NCBI RefSeq assembly: GCF_003397585.1
Contig: NZ_QJUV01000001.1
Location: 744,001-808,000 of the forward strand
Source: Gardnerella piotii
GTDB taxonomy: Bacteria > Actinomycetota > Actinomycetes > Actinomycetales > Bifidobacteriaceae
Length of the DNA stretch: 64,000 bases
Direction of reading: 5' to 3'
The position numbers were made by a program, and so were the translations under genes. Under the pieces are notes generated by a model. It searched no databases. It was given only the letters and a program-made list of their open reading frames with translations, and was not told the DNA's origin. The first letter of the stretch is position 1. Each line of letters starts with the position of its first letter. Below are positions 46,392 to 54,693 of the stretch, one piece after another.

Positions 46392-46752
46392 ATGAAAAGT
46401 GTAGTATCTCGTATACTTCCAGCTATTGTCATAATGTTATTCGTTGGTTTTATTGCATATATTCATTTGAGCGGCTTAAGACCCTCATTTTCAGTATTAC
46501 AGGAGAATAATATCTCAAATCTTAAAACTGGATAAGTGCTCTATTTTGGTAGTTCAGGCTTTGGAGCATGTCAGGAATTCAATAAAGTTCTAAAAGAATA
46601 TCAAGATGAAACGCATGCTAAAATTTATTATTGAGATGCCACAGACAAAATTGTGAGAAAGGCAGCTGAAATAAAGATTTACAAAGCAAATTGGCACATT
46701 TGGTTTATTAATCATCTATCCCAGCCCCATATAAAAGTAACTCTCATTTAAA
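46392..46752 (+). pseudogene. Thioredoxin-like (bacteriocin transport accessory) pseudogene
   Basis: The frame opens with ATG 46392 and a membrane anchor (SRILPAIVIMLFVGFIAYI), reaches a TAA at 46533, then continues in the same frame with VLYFGSSGFGACQEFNKVL and KEYQDETHAKIYY, a TGA at 46632 and DATDK. This is the thioredoxin fold of accessory proteins linked to bacteriocin exporters, in which the CxxC site would be CGAC; here the first cysteine is phenylalanine. Two stops and the lost cysteine show decay. It directly follows the permease gene. Confidence 0.65.
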
Positions 46753-46969
46753 TCTCATCATATTTCTTTTTTAATTTATCCATATTATCAAGGTCAATCC
46801 ACTCCTCGCTAAAACCACAGGCAGTGCAAATATACCTATCAACAGGTACTGCCGACATAATTGTATGGCCAGTCATAACATTATTTCCAGTCCCATAAGC
46901 ACCAGCAGATCCAGGCACAAATATAATTTCACTTCCCCCACACTTTGGACATTTTTTCGTATTTTTCAT
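46748..46969 (-). CDS. Small zinc-ribbon protein
   Basis: A 73-residue protein with two CxxC knuckles, CPKCGG near the start and CTACGF near residue 53, which should bind one zinc. The middle is Gly/Thr rich (GAYGTGNNVMTGH). Proteins of this type are widespread in Firmicutes with unknown function. AAGGAGG precedes the ATG. Upstream in 46984-47025 on the same strand a short frame ending NKAMELGYIDPVM looks like the tail of a lost gene. It slightly overlaps the thioredoxin-like pseudogene end. Confidence 0.75.
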   Translation of the reverse strand: MKNTKKCPKCGGSEIIFVPGSAGAYGTGNNVMTGHTIMSAVPVDRYICTACGFSEEWIDLDNMDKLKKKYDEI

Positions 46970-47077
46970 AAATCCTCCTTTTTATTTACATCACAGGATC
47001 AATATAACCAAGCTCCATAGCCTTGTTAGTGGTTTATAAATAAATTATACCCGAAAATAATTTGTAATAATATTCAA

Positions 47078-47361
47078 CTATATTCTTATAATCACACTGT
47101 TTTTGTTTATTTTTACCTTCTCCCTATTCTTCAAATACTCTTCCACATCAAACAAGTTCTTCTTATCATAATCTTCCAATAACTTATAATTCTTATACTT
47201 CGTAATATCGAATTTATCAGACAAAAAAGGTCTTACTCCTCTTAGCTGTTATATACAGGTTGCCCTTCGTTCGCAAATGCCTGTGTAGTTCCAGCCATTA
47301 CACCAAATGCTACTAATGTTGCCATCAATAGACCCATTGTCTTTTTTACTAATGTTTTCAT
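47078..47361 (-). pseudogene. Small secreted protein, frameshifted
   Basis: The frame starts with a strong AAGGAGG site and a clear signal peptide (KKTMGLLMATLVAFGVMAG, cleavage likely after TQAFA), then reads NEGQPVYNS and stops at 47242-47244, 39 residues in all. A neighbouring frame continues with RPFLSDKFDITKYKNYKLL and EDYDKKNLFDVEEYLKN to a stop at 47078. A single frameshift would join them into a secreted protein of about 95 residues. I do not recognise the family. Its place beside an exporter locus makes a peptide or surface role possible. Confidence 0.45.
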
Positions 47362-47421
47362 ATTTTCCTCCTTATTAATCTAATAATGTTCTTTATTGTT
47401 TTGAAAAATTGCATAAAAATA

Positions 47422-47515
47422 GGCAGGAACACATACCTATCCATCAGGTATATATTTCTGCCAATTAAAAAATTCTACGTGAAAAGAGACAGAACTACAC
47501 TGTCTGTCTCTTTTC
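47422..47515 (-). terminator. Two hairpins at the island edge
   Basis: At 47481-47515 a perfect 13-bp stem (GAAAAGAGACAGA/TCTGTCTCTTTTC) with a 9-base loop forms a clear terminator-like structure. At 47422-47462 a GGCAG/CTGCC stem encloses an inner ATACCT/AGGTAT stem. They lie upstream of the secreted peptide gene and may end transcription entering from the right. The 47516-47580 stretch has no other feature. Confidence 0.55.
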
Positions 47516-47580
47516 AATTACTTAGCTTAGAAAATAACACTGGGTAGCTTTTTTATTGCGATTGATAAAAATGCAAAACA

Positions 47581-47622
47581 AAACCGCACATGTGTGAACT
47601 AATCCACGTTCATGTGCGGTTT
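47581..47622 (-). terminator. Terminator of tal
   Basis: A perfect 12-bp stem (AAACCGCACATG/CATGTGCGGTTT) lies 28 bases beyond the tal stop. On the minus strand it is followed by TTGTTTTGCATTTTT. It marks the core side of the island boundary. Confidence 0.8.
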
Positions 47623-47650
47623 AATGTTTATTTATTGCTGATTAATCAAA

Positions 47651-48754
47651 TCAGGCGTTTACGCGATCGATGCCAGACTGTACGTCTGCAATCACGGAAT
47701 CCCAAGACTTGATGAAGGCGGCAACACCGTCGGCCTCAAGCTTGTCGGTAACGTCCTTAATGTTAATGCCAAGCTCAGCAAGCTTGTTCATAACAGCGTG
47801 GCTCTCTTCGTAAGTGCCCTTAATGGAAGCAGCACCGTTGCCGTGATCAGCAAGAGCGTTCAAAGTCTTTTCTGGCATGGTGTTAACAACATGCTCAGCA
47901 ACCAACTCGTCAACGTACTTGCAATCAGAGTAAGCTGCGTTCTTGGTGCCAGTAGAAGCCCAAAGTGGACGCTGCTTCTTAGCACCCTTGGCCTCAAGTT
48001 CAGCCCAACGTGGATCAGCTGCGAACTTCTTCTCGAAGAGTTCGTAAGCCAAGCGAGCGTTAGCAACAGCAGCCTTGCCTTCAAGAGCCTTAGCTTCAGC
48101 AGAACCGTTAGCTTCGAGGAGCTTGTCAACAGCGCTATCAACGCGGGAGACGAAGAAGGAAGCTACGGAACCAATGTGCTTCAAGTCGTGGCCGTTAGCA
48201 GCAGCTTGAGCAATACCTTCGATGAAGGCGTCGATAACCTGCTCGTAACGCTCGAGGGAGAAGATCAAGGTTACGTTCACGGAGATACCCTTAGCGAGGG
48301 TAGCGGTGATAGCTGGAAGACCTTCCAAAGTTGCAGGAATCTTGATCATAACGTTTGGACGATCAACCTTTGCCCAAAGCTCTTCCGCCTGCTTTTCGGT
48401 GTTAGCAGTATCGTGAGCCAAGCGTGGGTCAACTTCGATGGAGACGCGGCCGTCAACAAAGTCGGTCTTTTCTGCAATCTCACGGAAGATATCGGTTGCG
48501 TTACGAACATCGGTAGTGGTCAACTCGCGAATAGCGGTCTCAACGTCAACCTTGCCGAGTTCCTTAAGCTGTGCGTCGTATGGGCCAACCTGGCTCAAAG
48601 CCTTCTGGAAGATAGATGGGTTGGTAGTAACACCAACAACATTCTTGTTAGCAATCAAATCTTGCAAAGAGCCAGACTCAATGCGGGTACGGGACAAATC
48701 GTCCAACCAAATAGAAACGCCGGAATCGCTAGTGCGCTGCGTTGCTTCAGTCAT
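47651..48754 (-). CDS. tal: Transaldolase
   Basis: Transaldolase moves a three-carbon unit from sedoheptulose 7-phosphate to glyceraldehyde 3-phosphate; in bifidobacteria it feeds the phosphoketolase (bifid) shunt. The Schiff-base lysine lies in NVMIKIPATLEGL, VTTNPSIF is the N-terminal signature, and SVASFFVSRVDSAVD is a conserved strand. The 367-residue size fits the actinobacterial class. AAGGAGATAAC precedes the ATG. Codon use is strongly biased, indicating high expression. It lies downstream of tkt on the same strand. Confidence 0.97.
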   Translation of the reverse strand: MTEATQRTSDSGVSIWLDDLSRTRIESGSLQDLIANKNVVGVTTNPSIFQKALSQVGPYDAQLKELGKVDVETAIRELTTTDVRNATDIFREIAEKTDFVDGRVSIEVDPRLAHDTANTEKQAEELWAKVDRPNVMIKIPATLEGLPAITATLAKGISVNVTLIFSLERYEQVIDAFIEGIAQAAANGHDLKHIGSVASFFVSRVDSAVDKLLEANGSAEAKALEGKAAVANARLAYELFEKKFAADPRWAELEAKGAKKQRPLWASTGTKNAAYSDCKYVDELVAEHVVNTMPEKTLNALADHGNGAASIKGTYEESHAVMNKLAELGINIKDVTDKLEADGVAAFIKSWDSVIADVQSGIDRVNA

Positions 48755-48815
48755 GTTATCTCCTTAACACTGTGCTCCACCAATTGGAACACGTTGGTAG
48801 TGTTGGCGTTTTACA

Positions 48816-48876
48816 GGAAACAGCGGTTGATGTTAAACCATCTGTAGCTTAACATCAACACGCCTTTGCTGTTTCC
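48816..48876 (-). other. Nested hairpin between tkt and tal
   Basis: An outer 9-bp stem (GGAAACAGC/GCTGTTTCC) and an inner 10-bp stem (TTGATGTTAA/TTAACATCAA, 48827-48836 and 48849-48858) enclose a 12-base apex. No T-run follows on the minus strand, so RNA processing or mRNA protection between tkt and tal is as likely as termination. Confidence 0.6.
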
Positions 48877-48964
48877 AGTGAAGTTGCTAAATTAGCACTT
48901 CGAGTTTTTGTGATGAATCAATTTTATTTTGACACATCAAGTTTTATTTTTATTACTTGCTATC

Positions 48965-51064
48965 TTAAGCGCGTGCTTCTTCGATAGAAGCCTTAGCAGC
49001 TTCTACTACGTGCTCAGCAGTAATACCCAAGTCGATCATGTTCTGACCGCCGTCGCCCTGCAAGCCGTACTGTTCGATAGAAACAGCCTTGCCGCAATCG
49101 CCAAGATACTTGTACCAAGGCAATGCCAAGCCAGCTTCGATGGAAACGCGAGCCTTAACAGACTTTGGAAGGATTGCTTCCTTGTACTCTTCGTCTTGCT
49201 CTTCGAACCATTCGAGAGATGGCATAGAAAGAACGCGAGCCTTAATGCCTTCTGCAGCCAAAGTCTTGGCACCAGCAACAGCCCACTGAACTTCGGAGCC
49301 AGTAGCCATGACGATTACGTCTGGAGTGCCTTCGCAATCAACCAAAACGTAAGCGCCGTGCTTTACGCCTTCGCGAGCCTTCTCAGCAGTTTCTGCAAGA
49401 GTTGGAACACCTTGGCGAGTCAAAATCATAGCTGTTGGGTAGCTGTTCTTCTTCTCGAAGAAGTAGCGGTAAGCTTCAGCAGTCTCGTACTCATCTGCAG
49501 GACGCACAACCTCAAGCTGAGGAATAGCGCGGAAAGCAGCCAAGTGTTCGATTGGCTGGTGAGTTGGACCATCTTCACCCAAAGCTACGGAATCGTGAGT
49601 CCAAACGTAGAGGTTTGGAATCTCCATCAAAGCAGCCAAGCGAACTGCTGGGCGCTCGTAGTCAGAGAACTGGAAGAATGTGCCGTTGAATGGGCGAGTG
49701 TTAGAACCAAGCAAAATACCGTTGGTAATAGCACCCATTGCAAACTCACGCACACCAAAGTGAAGCTGACGGCCGTACTCGGAAACGTTTGGCCAAGTGC
49801 GAGTTGCATCCTCGGATGGGCCGAAGGAGTCAGCACCCTTAATGTTGGTGTTGTTGGATCCACCCAAATCAGCGGAACCACCCCAAAGTTCTGGCATAAC
49901 AGCAGCAATTGCGTTAAGAACTGCGCCAGAAGCCTTACGGGTAGCAACCTTGGAACCAACTTCGAAGCCAGCAACCAAGTCGTCAATAGCCTTGTCGAAG
50001 CCTTCTGGAAGCTTGCCAGCCTTAAGACGATCGTAAAGAGCAGCCTTATCTGGGTTGGCAGCAGCCCACTTTGCAAGAGCTTCATCCCAAGCCTTGTGAG
50101 CAGCCAAACCGCGCTCGGCAACCTTGCGAGCATGAGCCAAAGCTTCTTCGTCGATTGGGAACGAAACTTCTGGATCGAAACCGCAAAGTTCCTTCAAGCC
50201 CTTAACAGCTTCTTCACCAAGCTTAGAGCCGTGGGAAGCTTCATTGTTGGTCTTGCCTGGGGTTGGCCAAGCAATCAAAGTATTAACCTTAATGAAGTGA
50301 GGCTTATCGGTAACTTCCTGAGCCTTTTCAATAGCAGCAGCCAAAGCCTGAACGTCTTCCTTGTAGGAACCGTCTGGCTGAATGAAGCTAACTTCATCGG
50401 TGTACCAACCGTATGCACGGTAACGAGCAAGAATATCTTCAGAGAAGGTGAGCTTAGTATCGCCTTCAATCTGAATGTGGTTTGCATCGAAGATTACAGT
50501 CAAATTGCCAAGCTTTTGGTTTCCAGCCAAGGAAGCAGCTTCAGAAGAAACACCTTCCTCAACGTCGCCTTCACCGCAAATAACCCAAACCTTGTGATCG
50601 AATGGGGAAGTGCCAGCTGGAGCTTCTGGGTCAAGAAGACCGCGCTCAAAGCGCTGACCATAAGCAAAACCAACAGCAGAAGCAAGACCCTGACCGAGTG
50701 GGCCAGTAGTCATTTCGATGCCTGGAGTTAAGCCATATTCTGGGTGACCTGGAGTACGCGTGTCTGCACCGCCACGGAAATACTTAAGATCGTCAAGAGT
50801 TAAGCCGTAACCAGAGAAGAACAATTGCACGTATTGCGTAAGCGAAGCGTGACCGCCAGAAAGAATAAAACGATCGCGGCCAGCCCACTTTGGGTCAGCA
50901 GGATCGTGCTTAATGAAGTGCTGGTACAAGGTGTACGCAATTGGTGCCAATGAAACAGGGGAGCCAGGATGTCCGTGTCCTGCTCGCTCAACAGCATCAG
51001 CCGAGAGAACCTTCGCCATCTTTACGGCGCGCTCGTCTAATGCAGACCAGTTGAAATCGGTCAT
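48965..51064 (-). CDS. tkt: Transketolase
   Basis: Transketolase transfers two-carbon units with thiamine diphosphate and, with transaldolase, rearranges sugars for the bifid shunt. The N-terminal GHGHPGSPVSLAPIAY holds cofactor contacts, DRFILSGGHAS follows, and the ThDP motif region is VICGEGDVEEGVSSEAASLA. The C-terminal half has VWTHDSVALGEDGPTHQPIE. It is 699 residues from ATG 51062-51064, which has GGAAGGAAAG upstream; a longer frame to 51184 has no support. Codon use is strongly biased. Confidence 0.97.
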   Translation of the reverse strand: MTDFNWSALDERAVKMAKVLSADAVERAGHGHPGSPVSLAPIAYTLYQHFIKHDPADPKWAGRDRFILSGGHASLTQYVQLFFSGYGLTLDDLKYFRGGADTRTPGHPEYGLTPGIEMTTGPLGQGLASAVGFAYGQRFERGLLDPEAPAGTSPFDHKVWVICGEGDVEEGVSSEAASLAGNQKLGNLTVIFDANHIQIEGDTKLTFSEDILARYRAYGWYTDEVSFIQPDGSYKEDVQALAAAIEKAQEVTDKPHFIKVNTLIAWPTPGKTNNEASHGSKLGEEAVKGLKELCGFDPEVSFPIDEEALAHARKVAERGLAAHKAWDEALAKWAAANPDKAALYDRLKAGKLPEGFDKAIDDLVAGFEVGSKVATRKASGAVLNAIAAVMPELWGGSADLGGSNNTNIKGADSFGPSEDATRTWPNVSEYGRQLHFGVREFAMGAITNGILLGSNTRPFNGTFFQFSDYERPAVRLAALMEIPNLYVWTHDSVALGEDGPTHQPIEHLAAFRAIPQLEVVRPADEYETAEAYRYFFEKKNSYPTAMILTRQGVPTLAETAEKAREGVKHGAYVLVDCEGTPDVIVMATGSEVQWAVAGAKTLAAEGIKARVLSMPSLEWFEEQDEEYKEAILPKSVKARVSIEAGLALPWYKYLGDCGKAVSIEQYGLQGDGGQNMIDLGITAEHVVEAAKASIEEARA

Positions 51065-51324
51065 GTGATCTACTTTCCTTCCAATAATTCGGGTTTTTGC
51101 GCACAGCTTACGCTGGCCATTACCCTCACATTGCCCTTTAATCCTATCTTTTATATCAGACGAATTTCTAACAAAGTGTGTCAAAACATAACAAAAGTTT
51201 ATATTTATAGTTAGTTGTTATTCTGTAAAAGTGATTTATTAAAAATACTTAATAATACTTAATCACATATTGTTATCACATATTATTTTGGCATATATAA
51301 TAGTTAGCAGTGAATTAATAAACG

Positions 51325-51361
51325 ATTAGTGCTATTTATAGAAATTATTAGCGCTATTTAA
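51325..51361 (+). repeat. Direct repeats upstream of hrcA
   Basis: Two 15-base copies, ATTAGTGCTATTTAT and ATTAGCGCTATTTAA, start 22 bases apart, which is about two helical turns. They lie within 70 bases of the hrcA ATG. A canonical CIRCE element (TTAGCACTC-N9-GAGTGCTAA) is not present. The rest of the 328-base gap between tkt and hrcA is AT-rich with no other feature. Confidence 0.55.
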
Positions 51362-51392
51362 TCGAGTTTGATGTTTTAATAAAGGAGAATCA

Positions 51393-52424
51393 ATGCAATC
51401 ACGACGCATGATGATATTGCGTGCGGTTGTTGAAGATTATATTCGTTCGCATGAGCCTGTTGGGTCTGCATCTTTAGCTAAAAATCACAAATTAGGCGTT
51501 AGTTCTGCAACGATTCGCAACGATATGTCTCTTCTAGAAGAAGAAGGCTACTTGATTCAGCCACATACTTCTGCTGGAAGAATTCCTACAGAAAAAGGCT
51601 ACAGGTATTTTGTTGATGGCTTAGCTGCGTTAATCCCGCTTTCTAATGCGCAAAGACGAGGGATTCGCACGTTTTTAAGTGGATCTGTTAGTTTACAAGA
51701 CACTCTACAACGCTCAGCGCGACTTCTTGCAAGCATAACTGGTCAAGTTGCACTCGTTGCGTCTCCTGCATTGTCGAAGTCAAAAGTAAAAAGAATTGAG
51801 ATTGTTCAAGTATCGTCTTCTACGCTTTTGGTTGTTGTGATTACAGATGCTGGAGGAGTTGCGCAACACATTATTCAAGCATCAAACATAGATGCAGATG
51901 ATTTATTGCATCTAACTAATATGGTTAACGATGATTGCATTGGATTATCTCTTCTTGATGCTTCAAAACGTGTTTATTCTCTAGCGAATCGCCAGGATTT
52001 AGCTTCTGCTTTGCAAGTTATTAGTCAACTTTCTAACGCGTTAGAAGATATGCACGATGGCGAGCATTCCCACGATTTGTACATGGCTGGAGCTTCTCAA
52101 CTTGCGCATAGGCAAAATATTGGCGATTTTGCGTCTCTTTTTGACGCTCTAGAAGAGCAAGCTGTTATTATGCGACTTATGACTTCGCTAAGCGAAGAAG
52201 CAAACGATTGCGCAAGTGGCGTTAGCGTTGCAATAGGTTCGGAAACTCACACGCCTGGTCTTCTAAATGCTTCTGTTGTAACAAGCGCTTACGGCTACAA
52301 TTCGGATTCCGATTCTGCGTTTATTGGCTCAATCGGTCCTACTCATATGGATTATGCTGCAACAATGACAGCTGTTAAAGCTGTAGCAAAATATCTTAAT
52401 GCGTTTATATCTGAAAATTCATAA
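51393..52424 (+). CDS. hrcA: Heat-inducible transcription repressor HrcA
   Basis: HrcA represses chaperone genes by binding CIRCE and is released when GroE is titrated. The N-terminal winged helix has VEDYIRSHEPVGSASLAKN and SSATIRNDMSLLEEEGYL, followed by QPHTSAGRIPTEKGYRYFV. The remaining domain is GAF-like. The length, 343 residues, is normal. AAAGGAGAAT precedes the ATG. It is followed by dnaJ after 71 bases, a common hrcA-dnaJ arrangement in Actinobacteria. Confidence 0.95.
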   Translation: MQSRRMMILRAVVEDYIRSHEPVGSASLAKNHKLGVSSATIRNDMSLLEEEGYLIQPHTSAGRIPTEKGYRYFVDGLAALIPLSNAQRRGIRTFLSGSVSLQDTLQRSARLLASITGQVALVASPALSKSKVKRIEIVQVSSSTLLVVVITDAGGVAQHIIQASNIDADDLLHLTNMVNDDCIGLSLLDASKRVYSLANRQDLASALQVISQLSNALEDMHDGEHSHDLYMAGASQLAHRQNIGDFASLFDALEEQAVIMRLMTSLSEEANDCASGVSVAIGSETHTPGLLNASVVTSAYGYNSDSDSAFIGSIGPTHMDYAATMTAVKAVAKYLNAFISENS

Positions 52425-52495
52425 AAACAAATTCATAAAAACTGGCTGGCTGTGCCTTATGTAAAAATAATTTTAGAACATAAAAGGGGAGTTAA

Positions 52496-53653
52496 GTGAC
52501 TGACTATTACAAGATTTTAGGTGTTGATTCTAACGCTAGCGACGATGAGATTCGCAAAGCTTATAGAAAGTTAAGTCGAAAGTATCATCCAGATATTGCA
52601 GGGCCTGAGTTTGAAGACAAATTCAAGGAAGTTAACGCTGCATACGACGTTTTGTCTAATCCAGAAAAACGCAAAATGGTAGATATGGGCGTAGATCCAA
52701 ATAATCTATCGGCATCGGGAGCTGGTGCTGGCGCTGGCGCGTACGCAAATATGAATATGGATATGGGAGATATTCTAAACCAGTTCTTCTCTGGGTCTTT
52801 TGGTGCTAATGCTGGATCTCCTATTCCGCGCGTTAATCGTGGTGAAGATTCGCTAACAGAAGTTAAGGTTGACCTTAAAACTGTTGTTTTTGGCGGAAAC
52901 GCTAAGGTTCATGTTGTTACTTTCGGTCTTTGCCAAGATTGTGCTGGAAAAGGTTCGGCAGATAAAACAGATCCTGTAACTTGCTCAGAGTGCAAGGGTG
53001 CTGGTTTTGTGCAACGAGTTACTCGCACAATGTTTGGTCAAATGATGTCTTCGGAGCCGTGCCGCGCATGTGAAGGCCACGGAACGATTATTAAAAATGT
53101 TTGCCCAAATTGCCACGGGCATGGTCGCGTTCGCACTTCTAGGGAAGTTGGAATCACGATTCCTGCTGGAATTAAAGACAACTCTCGCTTGCGACTTGCG
53201 TCTCAAGGAGCAATAGGCGAATGTGGAGGTCCAGCTGGCGATTTGTATGTTGACGTTCGCATTCGCAAAGACGAGCAATTTACTAGAGACTTAAACGATT
53301 TACATTGCTGGATTGACGTTCCAATGAGCTGGGCTGTGCTTGGTCACAAAGTAGATATTGATACTTTTGATGGCAAAAAGAGTGTTGAAATTCCTGCTGG
53401 AACGCAAAACGAAGACACGATTCCTCTTTACGATTTGGGTGTTACTGTTTTTGGAAGTAAAGATAGAGGAAATATTATTGTTCACATTCTTGTTAATATT
53501 CCAACAAAGCTTAGCGAAGAAGAGCGTAGTTTGATTGAAAAGTTTGCAAACTTGCACGATGAAAAAGTTAGCGAAGTAAAGCAACATGCTATTGCAGAGC
53601 CAGTGGGCAATAAAAAGGGATTCTTTAGCAAGCTAAAAGATGCATTTTGCTAG
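52496..53653 (+). CDS. dnaJ: Chaperone DnaJ (type I)
   Basis: DnaJ stimulates DnaK ATPase and delivers substrates. The J domain (residues 1-65) contains the HPD motif in KYHPDIAG. A Gly/Ala/Met linker follows (ASGAGAGAGAYANMNMDMG), then four zinc knuckles: CQDCAGKG, CSECKGAG, CRACEGHG and CPNCHGHG. The C-terminal substrate domains complete 385 residues. The start is GTG with AAAAGGGGA upstream. This is the hrcA-linked copy; a second dnaJ with dnaK usually exists elsewhere in such genomes. Confidence 0.96.
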   Translation: MTDYYKILGVDSNASDDEIRKAYRKLSRKYHPDIAGPEFEDKFKEVNAAYDVLSNPEKRKMVDMGVDPNNLSASGAGAGAGAYANMNMDMGDILNQFFSGSFGANAGSPIPRVNRGEDSLTEVKVDLKTVVFGGNAKVHVVTFGLCQDCAGKGSADKTDPVTCSECKGAGFVQRVTRTMFGQMMSSEPCRACEGHGTIIKNVCPNCHGHGRVRTSREVGITIPAGIKDNSRLRLASQGAIGECGGPAGDLYVDVRIRKDEQFTRDLNDLHCWIDVPMSWAVLGHKVDIDTFDGKKSVEIPAGTQNEDTIPLYDLGVTVFGSKDRGNIIVHILVNIPTKLSEEERSLIEKFANLHDEKVSEVKQHAIAEPVGNKKGFFSKLKDAFC

Positions 53654-53695
53654 GATTTAGGATTTTTGGGATTTTAGATTTTAAGGAGTTGACTT

Positions 53696-54676
53696 ATGGT
53701 ATTGCCTATTTTGTTTGCTGGAACTCCAGATGTTGCTGTTGCTCCTTTGCGCGCGCTTGCTGAAGATAAAGAGCATTTTGATGTGCGAGCTGTTCTTACT
53801 CGTCCAGACGCTCCGACTGGTAGAGGTAGAAAGCTTGTTCCTAGTGCTGTTAAAAAAGCTGCGATTGAGCTTGGAATTCCTGTTTTAGAGATTAATCCCA
53901 GCAATGAGCAAGAGTGTGTGAGTGCTCTAAAAGCTACTGGCGCAAGGCTTGCGGCCGTTGTTGCGTATGGAAAGATTCTTCGCCAATCTGTTTTGGATGC
54001 TCTTCCTTTAGGATGGTACAACTTGCATTTTTCGCTTCTTCCGCAGTGGCGAGGTGCTGCTCCTGTTCAGCGCGCAATATGGGCTGGAGACGATATTACA
54101 GGTGCAACAGTTTTTAAGATTACGCGCGGAATGGATGAAGGTCCGATTCTTGCACAAATGACTACCGAGATTGGCGCTCATGAAACAGCTGGCGATTTGC
54201 TGACTAGATTAAGCAATGATGGTGCAAATCTTCTTTGCTCTGCTCTTGTTGGCTTGGAAGCTGGTCAAATTATTCCAGTTGAGCAAGATCCTACTCCTTG
54301 CCAAATCGCTCAAAAAATCACTGTTGAAGATGCTCATATTCGTTTTGATATTCCATCATTTGCAACCGATAGGCAGATTCGCGCTTGCACGCCAAATCCT
54401 GGAGCTTGGTGCAATCTTCATGTTGATTCTAGTGATTTGCAAGCAATCACTTTGCATGTTCTTGCTTGCGCAGTAGCAAAAGATGAAGATATTGAATTGC
54501 ATAGTCTAAATGAGCTTAAACATGGGCAGATTCTTGCAAAAAAGCACAATGTTTGGGTTGGATGTGCAAGCGGAGCTATTGAGCTTTTAGAAGTTAAAGC
54601 GCAAGGTAAAAAAGCTATGAATGCTGCAGATTGGGCAAGAGGAGCGCACTTAAGTAGTGAATCCTACTTGGATTAA
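53696..54676 (+). CDS. fmt: Methionyl-tRNA formyltransferase
   Basis: It formylates initiator Met-tRNA using 10-formyltetrahydrofolate. The N-terminal domain begins LFAGTPDVAVAPLRAL; the folate and catalytic region is GWYNLHFSLLPQWRGAAPVQ, which contains the catalytic Asn-His pair; TGATVFKITRGMDEGP follows with the catalytic aspartate. The C-terminal domain recognises the tRNA. Length is 326 residues. TTAAGGAGT lies before the ATG. It is 42 bases after dnaJ and convergent with serB. Confidence 0.95.
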   Translation: MVLPILFAGTPDVAVAPLRALAEDKEHFDVRAVLTRPDAPTGRGRKLVPSAVKKAAIELGIPVLEINPSNEQECVSALKATGARLAAVVAYGKILRQSVLDALPLGWYNLHFSLLPQWRGAAPVQRAIWAGDDITGATVFKITRGMDEGPILAQMTTEIGAHETAGDLLTRLSNDGANLLCSALVGLEAGQIIPVEQDPTPCQIAQKITVEDAHIRFDIPSFATDRQIRACTPNPGAWCNLHVDSSDLQAITLHVLACAVAKDEDIELHSLNELKHGQILAKKHNVWVGCASGAIELLEVKAQGKKAMNAADWARGAHLSSESYLD

Positions 54677-54693
54677 AAGTTAGTGAGTAAACG

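Noticed and set aside
46202..46510. A 102-codon frame overlapping the permease end
   Set aside because: It is another frame of the permease and thioredoxin-like region, Cys/Tyr rich with no ribosome site.
39790..47640. CRISPR array, tRNA attachment site or insertion-sequence ends in the island
   Set aside because: No regular spaced repeats, tRNA gene or matching terminal inverted repeats were found by eye.
47798..48847. A 349-codon plus-strand frame opposite tal
   Set aside because: It has the same cause as the frame opposite tkt: codon bias in transaldolase. The product has no conserved features.
48929..50731. A 600-codon open frame on the plus strand opposite tkt
   Set aside because: It is the antisense shadow of transketolase; the strongly biased codons of tkt remove stops from the opposite strand. 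It has no ribosome site and no recognisable domain.
51301..51361. CIRCE element before hrcA
   Set aside because: TTAGCAGTG and TTAGTGCT half-matches occur, but the arms are not inverted with nine-base spacing, so it was reported only as direct repeats.
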